From: Cryptomeria japonica
Lineage: Eukaryota > Streptophyta > Pinopsida > Cupressales > Cupressaceae
DNA length: 64,000 nucleotides
Reading direction: 5' to 3'
Assembly: GCF_030272615.1 (NCBI RefSeq)
Contig: NC_081414.1
Span: 912,585,009 to 912,649,008 of the forward strand
In this document: positions 35,201 through 45,434 of the stretch, in pieces
Layout: every line of letters starts with the position of its first letter
Position numbering within the stretch: position 1 is the first letter of the stretch
Program-made: the position numbers and the translations under genes
Notes under the pieces: model-generated
Seen by the model: the letters and a program-made list of their open reading frames with translations, nothing else
Database searches by the model: none
Told to the model about the DNA's origin: nothing

Positions 35201-35342
35201 ATTTTTAACCATAGCAAACTCGGGTGATTTGGCTTTGAGGTATGAAAGGTATTTGCAGAAGCATCCATTCCTCCCGCACAGGCAGACAAAATTTAGGGGG
35301 GGCTCCCTTGTTAACTGACGGGGTGTGTGTGCGAGCACAACA
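32215..35342 (-). mobile_element. Solo LTR (3128 bp) of the unit A/B superfamily
   Basis: In minus reading it runs TGTTGTGCTC...CGTCAACA, flanked by TSD CAGCT (32210-32214, 35343-35347). Its last ~830 bp align with the ends of units A and B (AGTCCCCTTGTGTTTCCAGCA, CACATCAAAC, CAAGAGAGGATA). The TATA box is at 33038-33050. There is no internal PBS, second LTR or ORF of note, so it is a solo LTR left by recombination. It has no ORF-a/ORF-b cassette. The U3 part (about 34100-35100) is filled with spaced CGAAATT-type motifs. Confidence 0.85.
33038..33050 (-). promoter_or_regulatory. TATA box of solo LTR
   Basis: Minus strand ATCTATAAAAGG, about 830 bp from the LTR 3' end, the same distance as in units A and B. 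Confidence 0.65.
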
Positions 35343-36541
35343 CAGCTGAGGAATGTAGAGCGGTCCAAGTCATTCGCCATGACTTCCTACTTGGTATACC
35401 TGCTTGCACGGTTTGTTACATACAAAGGATTGATATGCAGAGGTGAAGTCGGGAATGGGCAAGGACAATTCAGGAGTTATGAGTGCTATCCCCAGCTGAA
35501 CATGTATAGAATTGAAGATTATAAGAGAGTGACTGATGTATTCACAATGTACATCACACGGATGCTGCAAGGCGGAATCCACAGGAGGTTGTCCAAGGAG
35601 GCAACAGAGCTAATTGAGAAATATGTATCGTGGTATATTCAGTTTCCCACTTTCACGTACCTTAGGATTCATGGGTTTCAATCCGAACCCTACAGGCTTC
35701 CTAGGTATCCTTCTGACAAAATGATCTTGTTGGAAGTGGTGAGATAGCTTCTAGAGTTTGATTCCATTCAAAAAGAGAAACATAGGACAGGCATGACATT
35801 CCCTATTTCAGTTGGGAAGACATTGGAGGTTTGCCAGTCTGCCTTAGCCGCCAACACTGCGAGTGAGGAGCTTGCATTCTATCGATTTGCAGCCTTCAAG
35901 AAAAGAGAAAGATTTGATCCAGATAAGAAAGTTGGAAGGATCAGGGGAGAGAAGTTCATCAACAAGGTAGACATAGAAGATTATTGGGCCAACCTGATGG
36001 ACAAGCAAGCAGTGAAGAGACGAATGTGGTCCAGAATGTCAGTAGATTTCATGAGGAAGTGTGGACTTTTCCTCATTCCTGATCAGGTGTTAGATGACAA
36101 AGATCATATGCATCCACAGTATGAAAATGAAATGAAGAAGGCGATCTTATTGCCTAATTGGTCAAAATCAGAAGAGATAGATTTGAAGATATTGATGAGA
36201 GAGGTCTTAAGTTTCTCCCATACGTGGGTGGATATTCAAATGAATAAGTTAGTTCACGTGGGCATTTCCTTCACTTATGAAAAGATGAAACCGAAAGAAT
36301 CTAATTCCGAAGATGATCAGAGGACTATCAGTGATGTCAGGTTTCATGCAGATGAAGAGAGTCAAGCTCCCAAGAGAAGGAAAAACACGCCAAGAGGAGT
36401 CAAGGCTAGAGGGAAGAAGATTGAGGAGGTCAAGAAGAAGAAACAAAAGACTATCATTCCTTCACCCCCTCTTAGTGCCTCATCAATTAAGGAAGTTGAA
36501 ATAACAGAACAGAATAAGGAGACCCAAAATGTTCCAACACA

Positions 36542-37954
36542 GTGATACTACTAGATAATATTCAGGATTTACATGCCACAGCAACATCTACTCCACCAAA
36601 TGAGAATGATGATCAGTCGGGATCCCCTAGCGTTCTTTTGGAGGTTAGTTTGGGAAATGAGGTATATGATTTGACCAGGAGTAATCTTGATGATGATGAT
36701 GATGATGTTATCTTGGCATTAAGAGGACTTGATCGAGATATGTGTCTCGATGATGGTATGGAGATATCTGCTATTCCTGATTGGCTGATGAAAAGTATGG
36801 AAAAGAGTAAGAAGATGATAGAGGTACAGCCTATCGATAACATTGATGACTACCTAGCTAGGAGCAATAAGGAGAAAGAACCCAAGAGAGACGAGATTTT
36901 GTTGCACATAGCTAGAGATGAGACAGGAATGCGGATTGCGCAGGTGGCTATTCCTATTGGAGGTGCGACAGTGGACATTGCTACTCCTATGGATTTCCAG
37001 ATTACTTCAGTTGCCCTTGGCCGTACTACAAGAGAGCAAGAATTTCAGGAGGTTGGTGATAACCTTAGGGCGATCAGCATAAGGTTAGATAGAGAAATTG
37101 AAGAGAAGGAGAAGTATAGAGAAGAGAATATCAGACTTAGAGAGTATATTGCGGGGATAAGGCGTGAGAATCCCACCCTTATTTCCCCTGTTGCGGTTGA
37201 TCATGGACTACATTCACACTATGAGGCAGCGAGAGATACACTCTCGAAGGTGAAGAAGTGGATTGAGAGTGCAAGAAAACGGGCAGATGATTTCCTTACT
37301 CAGTTTGTCCAGGCATATGATAGGACAACAGAGCTCATGTTTAGAATCCAGTATTTGGAGGGAGTTTGGGAAGAATTCTGGCCTATTCAGGAGAAGACTA
37401 TTCCACGCCTCAGAGCTTTGAAGAAGATTCCTAAGTCCACGTTGATCAGCGAGAGCATTGTGCACAGTGGAGACAAGTATGATTTCCATGGTTAGTATTG
37501 TTCATTGGCCGTGAAGAAATCAACTTATGAGAACGCCCAACTGAGTTGTACCGAGATGGAAGGATTGATTCAGGACATTCAGATGAAGATCCTTGCCTCG
37601 ATTGAGGAGTTATTGGGTGTTGATGTTAGTGATGCTAGTGGTTTACACTTAGCCGAATTAAGAGACAAGATGAAACTTATGTATTTTTGTCAGTTGGACT
37701 CTTTGAAGAAGAGTCAGATGGATGATTTGGTCTCTTTGTTGATTCATGTTCATAGTTCGTAGAAGCTCATGCCAGATTGCGAGAACACTTTGGACGCTTG
37801 CTTGGATTCATTGGACGTGATTGATTTGCAGCAAGATACCTTACCTAGCATTTCCATGGAGTTAGATTCTGTATTGGCTAGATTCTTGGAGTATGCTAGG
37901 AGAGAGAGAGATGCAAGGAGGAATCTTCTAGAAGATTCCCTATTTGATGACTAG
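36542..37954 (+). pseudogene. ORF-b of unit A, unknown coiled-coil protein
   Basis: The frame starts at GTG 36542, overlapping the TGA of ORF-a (36543-36545), and runs about 470 codons with in-frame TAGs at 37493-37495 and 37760-37762. The first TAG aligns with a Trp codon in unit B, so it is probably TGG-to-TAG. N-terminal half acidic (an Asp run near nt 36690). IPDWLMKSMEK and IDDYLARSNK align with LPDWLKERLK and IADFLAKLEK in B. The middle is rich in Glu/Arg/Lys heptads (about nt 37060-37150), probably coiled coil; then VWEEFWPIQEKTIPRLRALKKIP, conserved in B. No enzymatic motif was recognised. The paired layout suggests co-expression with ORF-a. Confidence 0.6.
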
Positions 37955-38090
37955 GTATCTTTTTATTGGGCCATATGTTGGTGGCACCATTTTTTATGTA
38001 AACCCTAATTAGGGCAATTCTAGGGTTTTGTTGGCATGATCTTGGCCCTTGATTTAGTTTTAATCTTGGCCATCCATTTTGTAAGAGACT

Positions 38091-38100
38091 CTATATATAC
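38091..38100 (+). promoter_or_regulatory. TATA box of unit A
   Basis: CTCTATATATAC follows GGCCATCCATTT. Unit B has GGCCATTCATTT...CTCTATATAAAC at the same place. It lies 823 bp before the LTR end and marks the U3/R side; ORF-a and ORF-b are upstream. Confidence 0.65.
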
Positions 38101-38920
38101 CTCCTTGTCTCTCATTTGTAAGAGAGTTTTTGTAGAATTGTTGGTATATGCAGCAACTATTTGAATCTAAATCATTGTTCAATTTGTTGGTGATTTTGCT
38201 CTTCAAATGTTGTTTTGCATTCATGGTTCTCAATTCCTCCAAGTTAGATTAGAATTTGTTTCAATGTTTGTTAGATTGAGTGGAAGATTTGTTGAATATA
38301 TTTGTGTGGAATCCTTAATCCATACCTCTAGCCTCTTGTCGTTGGTAAGTGCGCCTTGTGCAGTCAATTGGAAATTTGAGTAAGCTTAACTTCAATTATT
38401 ATGCATCCCTTGACAAGCGTCAACTTGGATGGTGTCAACGTTTGATGGTAATAGTTTGAAAATCCATAAGTATACCTTAGATGATTGCACTAAGCTTGTG
38501 TCAATACCTATTTGTGAGACCTTGCGTAGTTTGATTCCACTAAATTTGTTCATCATTTCCTACATTCCTAGGCCTAGAATAGATTTCCTGAACCCTATTC
38601 CTTTTGCCATTTTTTTTAATAAGTCTTGTTAGAATTAAGTCCGGAGCTTCATTGCTATATCCTAAGTCATCAGCATACCCATCCTAATCCATGATAAGAT
38701 TGACTATTCATGTACAACATAAGTCCCCTTGTGATTCCAGCATTATCACATCAAACTACTGAACTTATCCACACGTCAAGACGTGACATTTCGTAACCTT
38801 GGAGTTGTTTCATTTGATCGCGAAGCATAGCATATGAGAGACTTTGTTCAAGAGAGGATAAGATACCATGGTATTTTATTCTGTGTTCGCATGTGCATAA
38901 AAAACAAATCAACATTCTTT

Positions 38921-38936
38921 TGGCGCTAGAAGGAGG
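38921..38936 (+). promoter_or_regulatory. PBS-like site after unit A
   Basis: TGGCGCTAGAAGGAGG begins 6 bases after the ATCAACA terminus. The TGG start and position fit a primer-binding site and imply that unit A is a 5' LTR. The tRNA was not identified. Confidence 0.55.
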
Positions 38937-39039
38937 GCCTGATTTGCAATCATCTTCAAAGATTATGTTCCGGAATGGTGTTGCCTGAAGAAGAACTTAT
39001 CCAAGGTGAACAAAGAGATATCATTTCACAATTCAGCTC
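38937..39039 (+). other. Probable element leader after PBS
   Basis: Short sequence with an open frame (EELIQGEQRDIISQF). It is probably the start of the internal region belonging to unit A, cut by GPR copy 3. The border is approximate. Confidence 0.3.
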
Positions 39040-39149
39040 CCCACGAAACTCCATGGCGCACATGATTTTCATGATTTTTTAAGATGCCAAAAACAATGCT
39101 AATGAAGCCAAAAAAGAGCTTTAACCAACGTCTGCAACATGTCGTGAAG

Positions 39150-40080
39150 AAACCACTTTGTTGTACGGAACGATGGCATTGAGAGGATTGTACCATATAT
39201 GACACGATGAGAACTCCACACACAGGTTGAGGTTGATGATGTATGGCTGATTGGTGTTCCCGTACAGGATGCAACCACTGTCGTACAATGCGAAAGAAAT
39301 GCTCTGGCCATACGGTGTCAACAATAGGCTTTGTCCGTAAGAGATGAAGTATCCTCCGTACGGTGTGGGCAATATGATCTGTCCATACGTGACGGAATTG
39401 ACGTACGGCAAAAACTCCTTGGAACTTCAAAATGTGCATTGGCAGTAAGGAACGATGCACTAAGTGCCATATGGAATGAATGCACCTGTGATACCATACG
39501 AGATGAATGAACTTTCCATGCCATACGGAATGAGCAGAAATTCGTACAATACAAAGCAAGGACTGTTGTGAAGTCCGTACGATTATTCCACAATTATGTC
39601 ATACAGTTGGACGTACGGTTCTGAGGTGATGTACATGGCAAAAAGAAGGTGGTTGTATGGTGGTGATTCCCTCATGGCAGTTTGATGTCCGTACGGTGAT
39701 TCCCTCCTGGCAGTTTGATGTCCGTACGGTGGTAATTTCCTCCTGGCAGTTTGATGTGATGTCGTCTTGGTCTTTACTTGCCTTCGTGTCTCCTTCCGTA
39801 CAGACTCCTTCGTACAGGTTGAGCCTTATTCCCTTCGTCCAACCCCGGACCCTACCAATGTGGTACGGAACTCTGTGTGGCTTTTCCGAATTTCACCTAT
39901 ATACGGATTTGTGGTACGAAACTCTTCTGACCCCAAGTCTTTACTCCTTGTTTGGGTAGTATTCCGCAAGGCATACGGATTCTTTTGAGGTAAATGGCGT
40001 GCTTCCAAATTCCGTACGGATTTGTTGTACGGATGATATGCTTTCAACTTGTACGGCCTTCTCTCGTACAACCCCCCTAT
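39150..40080. repeat. CCGTACGG-rich region of GPR copy 3
   Basis: More than twenty occurrences of CGTACGG, GTACGG, CCGTAC or close variants in under 1 kb. The tandem section 39650-39760 repeats GATTCCCTC...GGCAGTTTGATGTCCGTACGGTG. CCGTACGG is an 8-bp palindrome. ORFs on both strands here lack recognisable domains. Confidence 0.75.
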
Positions 40081-40242
40081 AGCATATAGATGACGTGCTT
40101 CATTATTCCTACAACGTTTTTTCTCCTTCTCATACTGCCTAACCCCATACAATTCCTTCGATCCTATTGGACTTTGCACTTCCTCAATTTCACCAATCTA
40201 TAGCATGTTACACTCGGGGTGGAAGACTTCATAATCCTCCAT

Positions 40243-42560
40243 CTACCAGTGAAATAATCCATTAAGAGAACTCGTCTCATGCTCAAAGAAATCTTCCAAT
40301 TCGAGCACCCCTTCATCGTTGGGTTTCATGCCTTTCCTCCCTCCATCCATACCTAACTCTCCACCCTTAGACTCAGAGTCTGAGGGTGCCAGTTCTTCAC
40401 TCACCGCCTGGTTCCTCAAGCCAATGACTTGCTTCCTCCCGTCACTCTCAATCGAGAGTGTGTTTAGCTTCCAGTTATGCTTCGCCTTGGCAGTAACCAA
40501 CCATCCCCTCCCGTGGAGTGCACCGTATGCCTTCTATAACTGGATGACTACAAAGTCCAAGAAAAATTGTTGTGTCCCAATCATTACTTTTTGTGCCATC
40601 AATGTTCCCAAGGGCTGGATGTCGTGCTGGTCGGCACCTACCAAGTGGAAGGTTAGCGGTCAAAGATTCGGCTTCCCCAGACATTTCCACGTGTCTTCTG
40701 GTAGTACGTTTACTCCCGAGCCTCCATCGACAATGGTGTTTGTCAACTTCTTCCCCATTATTTCCTTCTCGACGACCGTCGGCTTCCTCCCGATGCTCAC
40801 CATTAGCAACATTGGATCACTAGACTCATCCCCTTCGGGTGATGGTTTTCCCGTCAGTTCCTCCTCGTGTGGCTTACATTGTTTCTGTATGACTGTGTCG
40901 TCACTGACTGTGTTAGCAATTGCCATTCTCAGTTGCGGCATAGTTTGAAGAAGGTCTACCACCTTGATGGGTACGGTTGTTTGTAGCACCTATCGGACTA
41001 TGTTCTTCTCTGACTCTCGCAATGACATACTTGCAGTTCCATTGGAAGTTACTCGTTCCTTCTCCAACACTTGTTCTACTTCGGCTTGTTACTTTTCCAT
41101 AACAGAGTTTGAATACATCGCCTTCTTTGTTTGTGCTCTCGTGATTGCCAAAACTGCATCCTCTTGTTCCTCCACGTCCAACATATTAATACCCTTCTGA
41201 TTCGAGTAGTTGGTGTCTTCATGGTCACCTGGTCCACACCATTTGCACAATAATTGTATGTTGTCTTTCTTGTTATGGGAATCTCTCGCAAAGTGTCCCC
41301 ATTCACTACATTGTTGACACTGTATGATAGGACGTCCTCTGGGGTAAAACTGTATTTGGTTTCGCCCTCTTTGATTTTCATAACCACTTGGTGATACATT
41401 TTGTGATTTCGATGGGCTGGACTCTCCCTGTGTGAAGAATACTTGTGTACTTCTCATCTTCAAAATTGTACGAGTACTCCTTGATTGAATGACCCAACAC
41501 TTGACAAATCTCACAAAACATATTTCTAGGACAATTACCTTTCGTGTGCCCCTCACTTTTGCACTCAATACACCATAGTTCATTACCTTCCTTGTTGGTT
41601 CCTTTCTCAGCCTTCAATTCTTTTATCATTCTCAACATATCCCGTCGAAGGACTCGTACGGTTTTGGATTCTTCGTCACTGCTACCTTCGGTGCTCTCAT
41701 CATCATCGATCTTCCTCTTCTCTCGAGAGGAGGTTTTGTTTTCACTCTCAATGTCCATTGCCCGATTTTAAGCATCGACATATGAGGACGAAGGCACTAC
41801 TTTCATCTTCTTGTGCAGCGACGTATCAATCCCTCCGTGAATCACCTCTTCTTCAACCCGTCGGCTGGTTGATTCTCCATCTTGTTCAACAGTTCTTTGA
41901 GCCTACGGTTGTAAGCGCACACACTTTCATTTTTGCCTTGCTTGGTATTGTAGATCTCAGCCACAATCTCGTTGTCATCCCTCAGGAGTTTGAATTCCTC
42001 TTGAAAGGCCTTCTTCAAATTATTCCAGGTTGTTTTGTGCTGGGCGTTGAGGTCCATGTACCAATCAATTGCAATCCCCCAAAGGGTGGTCGGAAACGCC
42101 TTCAACCAGGTATTCCTAGTCATCTTGGCCATTTGCCTCCCAAATGGTTATGCATGTTTTGCAATGTCGTACAGGATCCTCCGACCCGTCTCTCGTGAAC
42201 TTCAGCAGTTTCTACTTCTCCTGGGTGTTCAACATTGTTTTCACTCGGAAGGTACGTGTGTATTTGCCTTGTGTGCCGAACCTGGGTGGACTATTTCGAC
42301 CGCTACGTTCTGGTGCTTTCCCTGCACTCTCGGCCACGCAAGCATCCTCTACACATCCACCTTCAGCGTCCCCAACACTCCGAGTACTTCCAGGTGTGTC
42401 GGACTTGAGTGAACTGTTTCAACCACTACGTTCCGGTGCTTTCCTTGCACTCTCAGACATGCGCGCGTCCTCTACACGTCCACCTCCAGCGTCCCAACAC
42501 TCTGAGTACTTCCAGGCGTCAACTCGTCTCTGTGCTCGCTCCGGCTGAGGGTCGACGAAT
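40243..42560 (-). pseudogene. GPR copy 3 gag-nucleocapsid-protease
   Basis: Several frames broken by stops and frameshifts. The capsid-like part (42132-41842: TTLWGIAIDWYMDL, FKLLRDDNEIVAEI, NRRLKELLNKMENQPADG) aligns with copy 2. Zinc knuckles (CIECKSEGHTKGNC, CEICQVLGHSIKEY with the last Cys replaced, CQQCSEWGHFARDS with Cys replaced, CKWCGPGDHEDTNY) lie at about 41640-41210. The protease has D-G-G-S-G near 40740. It ends in NGLFHW at 40243 like copies 1 and 2. The loss of zinc ligands and the frameshifts mark it as dead. Confidence 0.75.
42240..42530 (-). repeat. 123-bp (41-codon) tandem duplication within gag of copy 3
   Basis: CTACGTTC(T/C)GGTGCTTTCC...CCTCTACAC(A/G)TCCACCT...GAGTACTTCCAGG occurs twice with a 123-bp period. 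The length is a multiple of three, so frame is kept. The copies differ at several sites. Confidence 0.8.
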
Positions 42561-42657
42561 CACCTAATTGCTTGGTCTTGACCACCCTATGGCCTCTTCT
42601 CACCTTTAATGGGATCTACGGACATGAATCACTCAAAGTTGACACAATTTCTTTTAA

Positions 42658-42670
42658 GGCAATGACGCCA
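42658..42670 (-). promoter_or_regulatory. PBS of GPR copy 3
   Basis: The minus strand reads TGGCGTCATTGCC three bases from the LTR. It corresponds to TGGCGCCGTTGCC of copy 2 with CG-to-CA type changes. Confidence 0.7.
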
Positions 42671-42673
42671 AAA

Positions 42674-43020
42674 TGTTTGCTGGTACAACTGGTAAATTAA
42701 ATACAGAAAATAATAATGTACATGACAATGCATGCCAAACCCGGCAGTAAAATATATCTTTATTCGCACATGCCATTATTACAGAGAAGAAGACTAGAGA
42801 TGGTCGGCCAAGGATTACAATAGACCCGACTATACCATACCACTTCCTTGCCAGTACACGACATATTTAAAGGCTTCGATGGTTCCCGAGAGGTACACAA
42901 CCGTCAGCCAGCCAACACATAACTACCCGAGAGTGACAACCCACTTAATACAATTAATTAATACATTGTTGGGTAACCAAAATTATCAAACATAACAATA
43001 TGTGTTTTATGCCAACTACA
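42674..43020 (-). mobile_element. 5' LTR of GPR copy 3
   Basis: It reads TGTTTGCTGG at the PBS side and ends GCCAACTACA on the plus strand (TGTAGTTGGC in element orientation). It resembles the starts of the other GPR LTRs loosely. The outer end is probable, with no TSD seen. Confidence 0.55.
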
Positions 43021-44987
43021 AGCTAATAAGGAAAAGTTCGCTTGGGTTGAATTAAAACATTATGACATCGCCTTCTAGAAGAAAGCATAAAGCATGGAAG
43101 CTTCTAAGACACCAAGGAACTATAAAACATAGTTTTTACTTCATTGAAAATTTCTTTATTTGCCAAACAGCTTCCAAGCAAAGTTCGAAGCATAAGGAGA
43201 TATCAGAATTCGCCAAAATTAAGCAGCTTCCATACATGAAAGAGCCTGATCAGATTATCAAATTTCAGATAGAGAAAATAAAATCCGCCACGGAGATAAG
43301 GGATAAAGCACAAAAACAAAGTTCATTGGCAAAGCTTCCTTAAAGGTTGCAAGAAGAAAGTAATCTAAATATCCAAGGGTTTCAAAGCCAAAACAAAATC
43401 GGCTCAATGTTATCAAAGTTCGCTCAAGACATGGAGAGGAAGTTACGACAAACAAAAAGCATGGCACATAATCATTCAAATCTGCCAAAGCTTTGAGAAA
43501 GGATAGTAGACCACGTTCCAATTTAGTCTTTGCTACATCAAGGAAAGGAAATCAGACTTCAAACTTCGCCCAAGTCATGTCAAAGATTGTCCAAATACTG
43601 ATAAACTCCAACCTGCAGTCAATAAAGGCAGCGTGGGTTAATCAAATTCGCACTTAGGGTTGAGTCAGCAGCAAAGATCAAAGCCAAAACCTTCCAAAAG
43701 AAATATAAATCAAGCAGCCTCTGAGCATATACGAATTCAGCAAGGCATGAAAGTTACAAAGGCCAAAGCAAAGTTGGCAAGCATCGCATTAACTCCACCC
43801 TATCCTTGGTCAAGCAAACATGGCACATGGTCTTCTAAGTTCGCCCTTGGAAAAGAAAGATAAGTTTGAGAAGAGAATGTCCAAGTTCGCCTAAGGTTGG
43901 ACAATAAAAACATGACACAAGATGATCAAAGTCCAAAGGATGATAGGGCATGAAGTTCGCCCATCATGAAGATGACTGTCCAAACACCTTCAAACTCCGC
44001 CCAAGGAAAGCGTGGAGAAGGTCATGACAAAGAGAAAACATAGGATTAAATAAAGCTTGCCAGGATGACCTGACAGAGAGCAAGACAAACTGTCTAAACA
44101 TCATTAAAATATGCCATGAACAACAAGCACATGACAAAACAACTTCCAAACATACATGCCCATTAAGACATAAAAGACATATGACTGTCCAAAATCCTTC
44201 CAAGTCTGATCTAAGACATAAGTTGGCAGGCCAAACAAGCTTTGCCATGACAAGGCAAACAAAGCTCAAGTTCACCATATAAACAAGATCAAGGATAAAA
44301 GCAAGACAAATGGTCTGATCATATTTCCAAATCTGCCAAGGACAAGAAGGCTCATGACTGTCCAAACTTTCCTAATCCACTAGATACAAGGGGATGATTG
44401 TCCGAATTTTGTCCAAGGCATAAACGAAATTGAAGCATGAGGATTCACCAAAGGATGACTGTCTAAGAACATTCCAAGTCTAAGATCCAAAACCAACTGA
44501 CATGAAGCATGCCAAGACATGAAGATTGAAGTAAATTCCAAGACACAAGCTTTGACATATCTAGTCAAGACATAAGACAAGATTGAAAAATTGTGTAGAC
44601 ACAAATTGATTCATCCAGACATAAATGGATTATGTGAAGATGCCTAACCAGAGACCTAAAAGTGATCCATTGATCAGACATAAGAGCAATTAATTTCCCA
44701 TGCCATGAAGAAAGATAAATTTTGATTAAAATCCACATGAAATCAAACCAGCAAGTTGGAAAATAAATCACATGAAAGAAATTTTTAATTATTTTCTAAA
44801 ATTAAGATTATTTTTCATGAATTATTTTTCAACACTTAGAAATATTTTCAAAAATTCAAGAATCTTGGAAATTAAAAGAAAGTTCTAGAAGATTTTTTGA
44901 TAAAGATAAAATTTTGAGAGAAAATAAAACTTGCCATTTGGAAAGTCTTAAAACAAAAAAAAAACTTCTAAGTTTAAGAACCCTAAA

Positions 44988-45000
44988 CTCTATATATTTT
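44988..45000 (+). promoter_or_regulatory. Candidate internal promoter (TATA) upstream of ORF-a in unit B
   Basis: CTCTATATATTTT follows ACCCTAAA, about 200 bp before the predicted intron and 440 bp before the ORF-a ATG. It resembles the unit's LTR TATA but is separate from it, so the cassette may have its own promoter. Confidence 0.45.
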
Positions 45001-45190
45001 CAACCAATTCATTTCACAATTCACTACTCAGGTTGAGAATTTGGACAGCATTGAAGATAAGTTTTCTCTCCAAATTTGTGATTTTTTTAATTTTGAAGAG
45101 AAATTTTCAAGAAGTGAAAATCTTCTAAGTGTTAGAAGTCAAGAAATTGAGTGTTTTCTCTGATTTTAAGACAGATTTTCAGAGTAAAAG

Positions 45191-45412
45191 GTAAATTTCA
45201 GTCATTCAAAAATTCAATTTGACTGAATTTTCTTACCTTTTTGTCTTATTTTCCTCAATTTTATCAATTTCTTGACCAAACCCTTCACTTTCAATCTGTT
45301 TTTTCACAAAAAACTCAACCCTTAAACAGGCCGAAAGTAAAATTTCCACGAAAAAGAATTAAAATCAGACTTAAATCTGAAAGTAACATTAAGTTTTTCA
45401 TTTGTTTTTCAG
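45191..45412 (+). other. Predicted 222-bp leader intron of ORF-a in unit B
   Basis: Donor AAAAG|GTAAAT at 45191, T-rich tract, acceptor TTGTTTTTCAG|GTGG ending at 45412. It is AT-rich like plant introns. Unit A has an acceptor at the same relative position. Not tested by transcript data. Confidence 0.5.
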
Positions 45413-45434
45413 GTGGACAATCAAAGAAGCACCA

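Larger units (their letters stand above)
23956..36545 (+). pseudogene. ORF-a of unit A, unknown protein, split by two insertions
   Basis: Segments 23956-24408, 31977-32214 and 35348-36545 join in one frame when the chromovirus, the solo LTR and one TSD copy each are discounted. The first in-frame ATG is 24036, giving about 600 codons. Only one internal stop remains, TAG at 35745-35747. Recognisable pieces: SSRWKEIADTN, VFGIPSG, INWSRIISDNL, TSYLVYLLA, SYECYPQL, RVDIEDYWA-like, and a Lys/Arg-rich C-terminus that may be nuclear-localising. ORF-a of unit B (45435-47135) is a clear paralogue. I know of no function; it may be distantly like the ORF-1/plant-transposon-protein type of ORF in Athila and Tat elements, but that is a guess. 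It ends in TGA overlapping the start of ORF-b. Confidence 0.7.
21232..38914 (+). mobile_element. Unit A: very long LTR with two-ORF cassette, interrupted twice
   Basis: The 5' end (TGTTGTGACC...CACACATCGCCCC...TAACAGGGGACTCCC) matches the start of the solo LTR at 32215-35342 read on the minus strand. The 3' end (AGTCCCCTTGTG...CAAGAGAGGATA...ATCAACA) matches that solo LTR and unit B. A PBS-like TGGCGCTAGAAGGAGG follows 6 bases later, as expected for a 5' LTR. Removing the chromovirus and the solo LTR leaves about 7.0 kb. The TATA box is at 38091-38100, so ORF-a and ORF-b (23956-37954) fall in U3. Homology of both ends is visible; treating the whole span as a single LTR is inference. The alternative is an element with gag-pol and one R-U5 deleted. 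Confidence 0.6.
39040..43020 (-). mobile_element. GPR family copy 3: 3'-truncated, minus strand
   Basis: Minus-strand order: LTR (43020-42674), PBS (42670-42658), leader, gag, four-knuckle nucleocapsid, protease (to about 40243), then CCGTACGG-rich DNA (40080-39150). The GC-rich block, integrase tail and 3' LTR of copies 1 and 2 are not seen, so it is truncated near 39040-39150. No RT or integrase is present. Confidence 0.7.
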
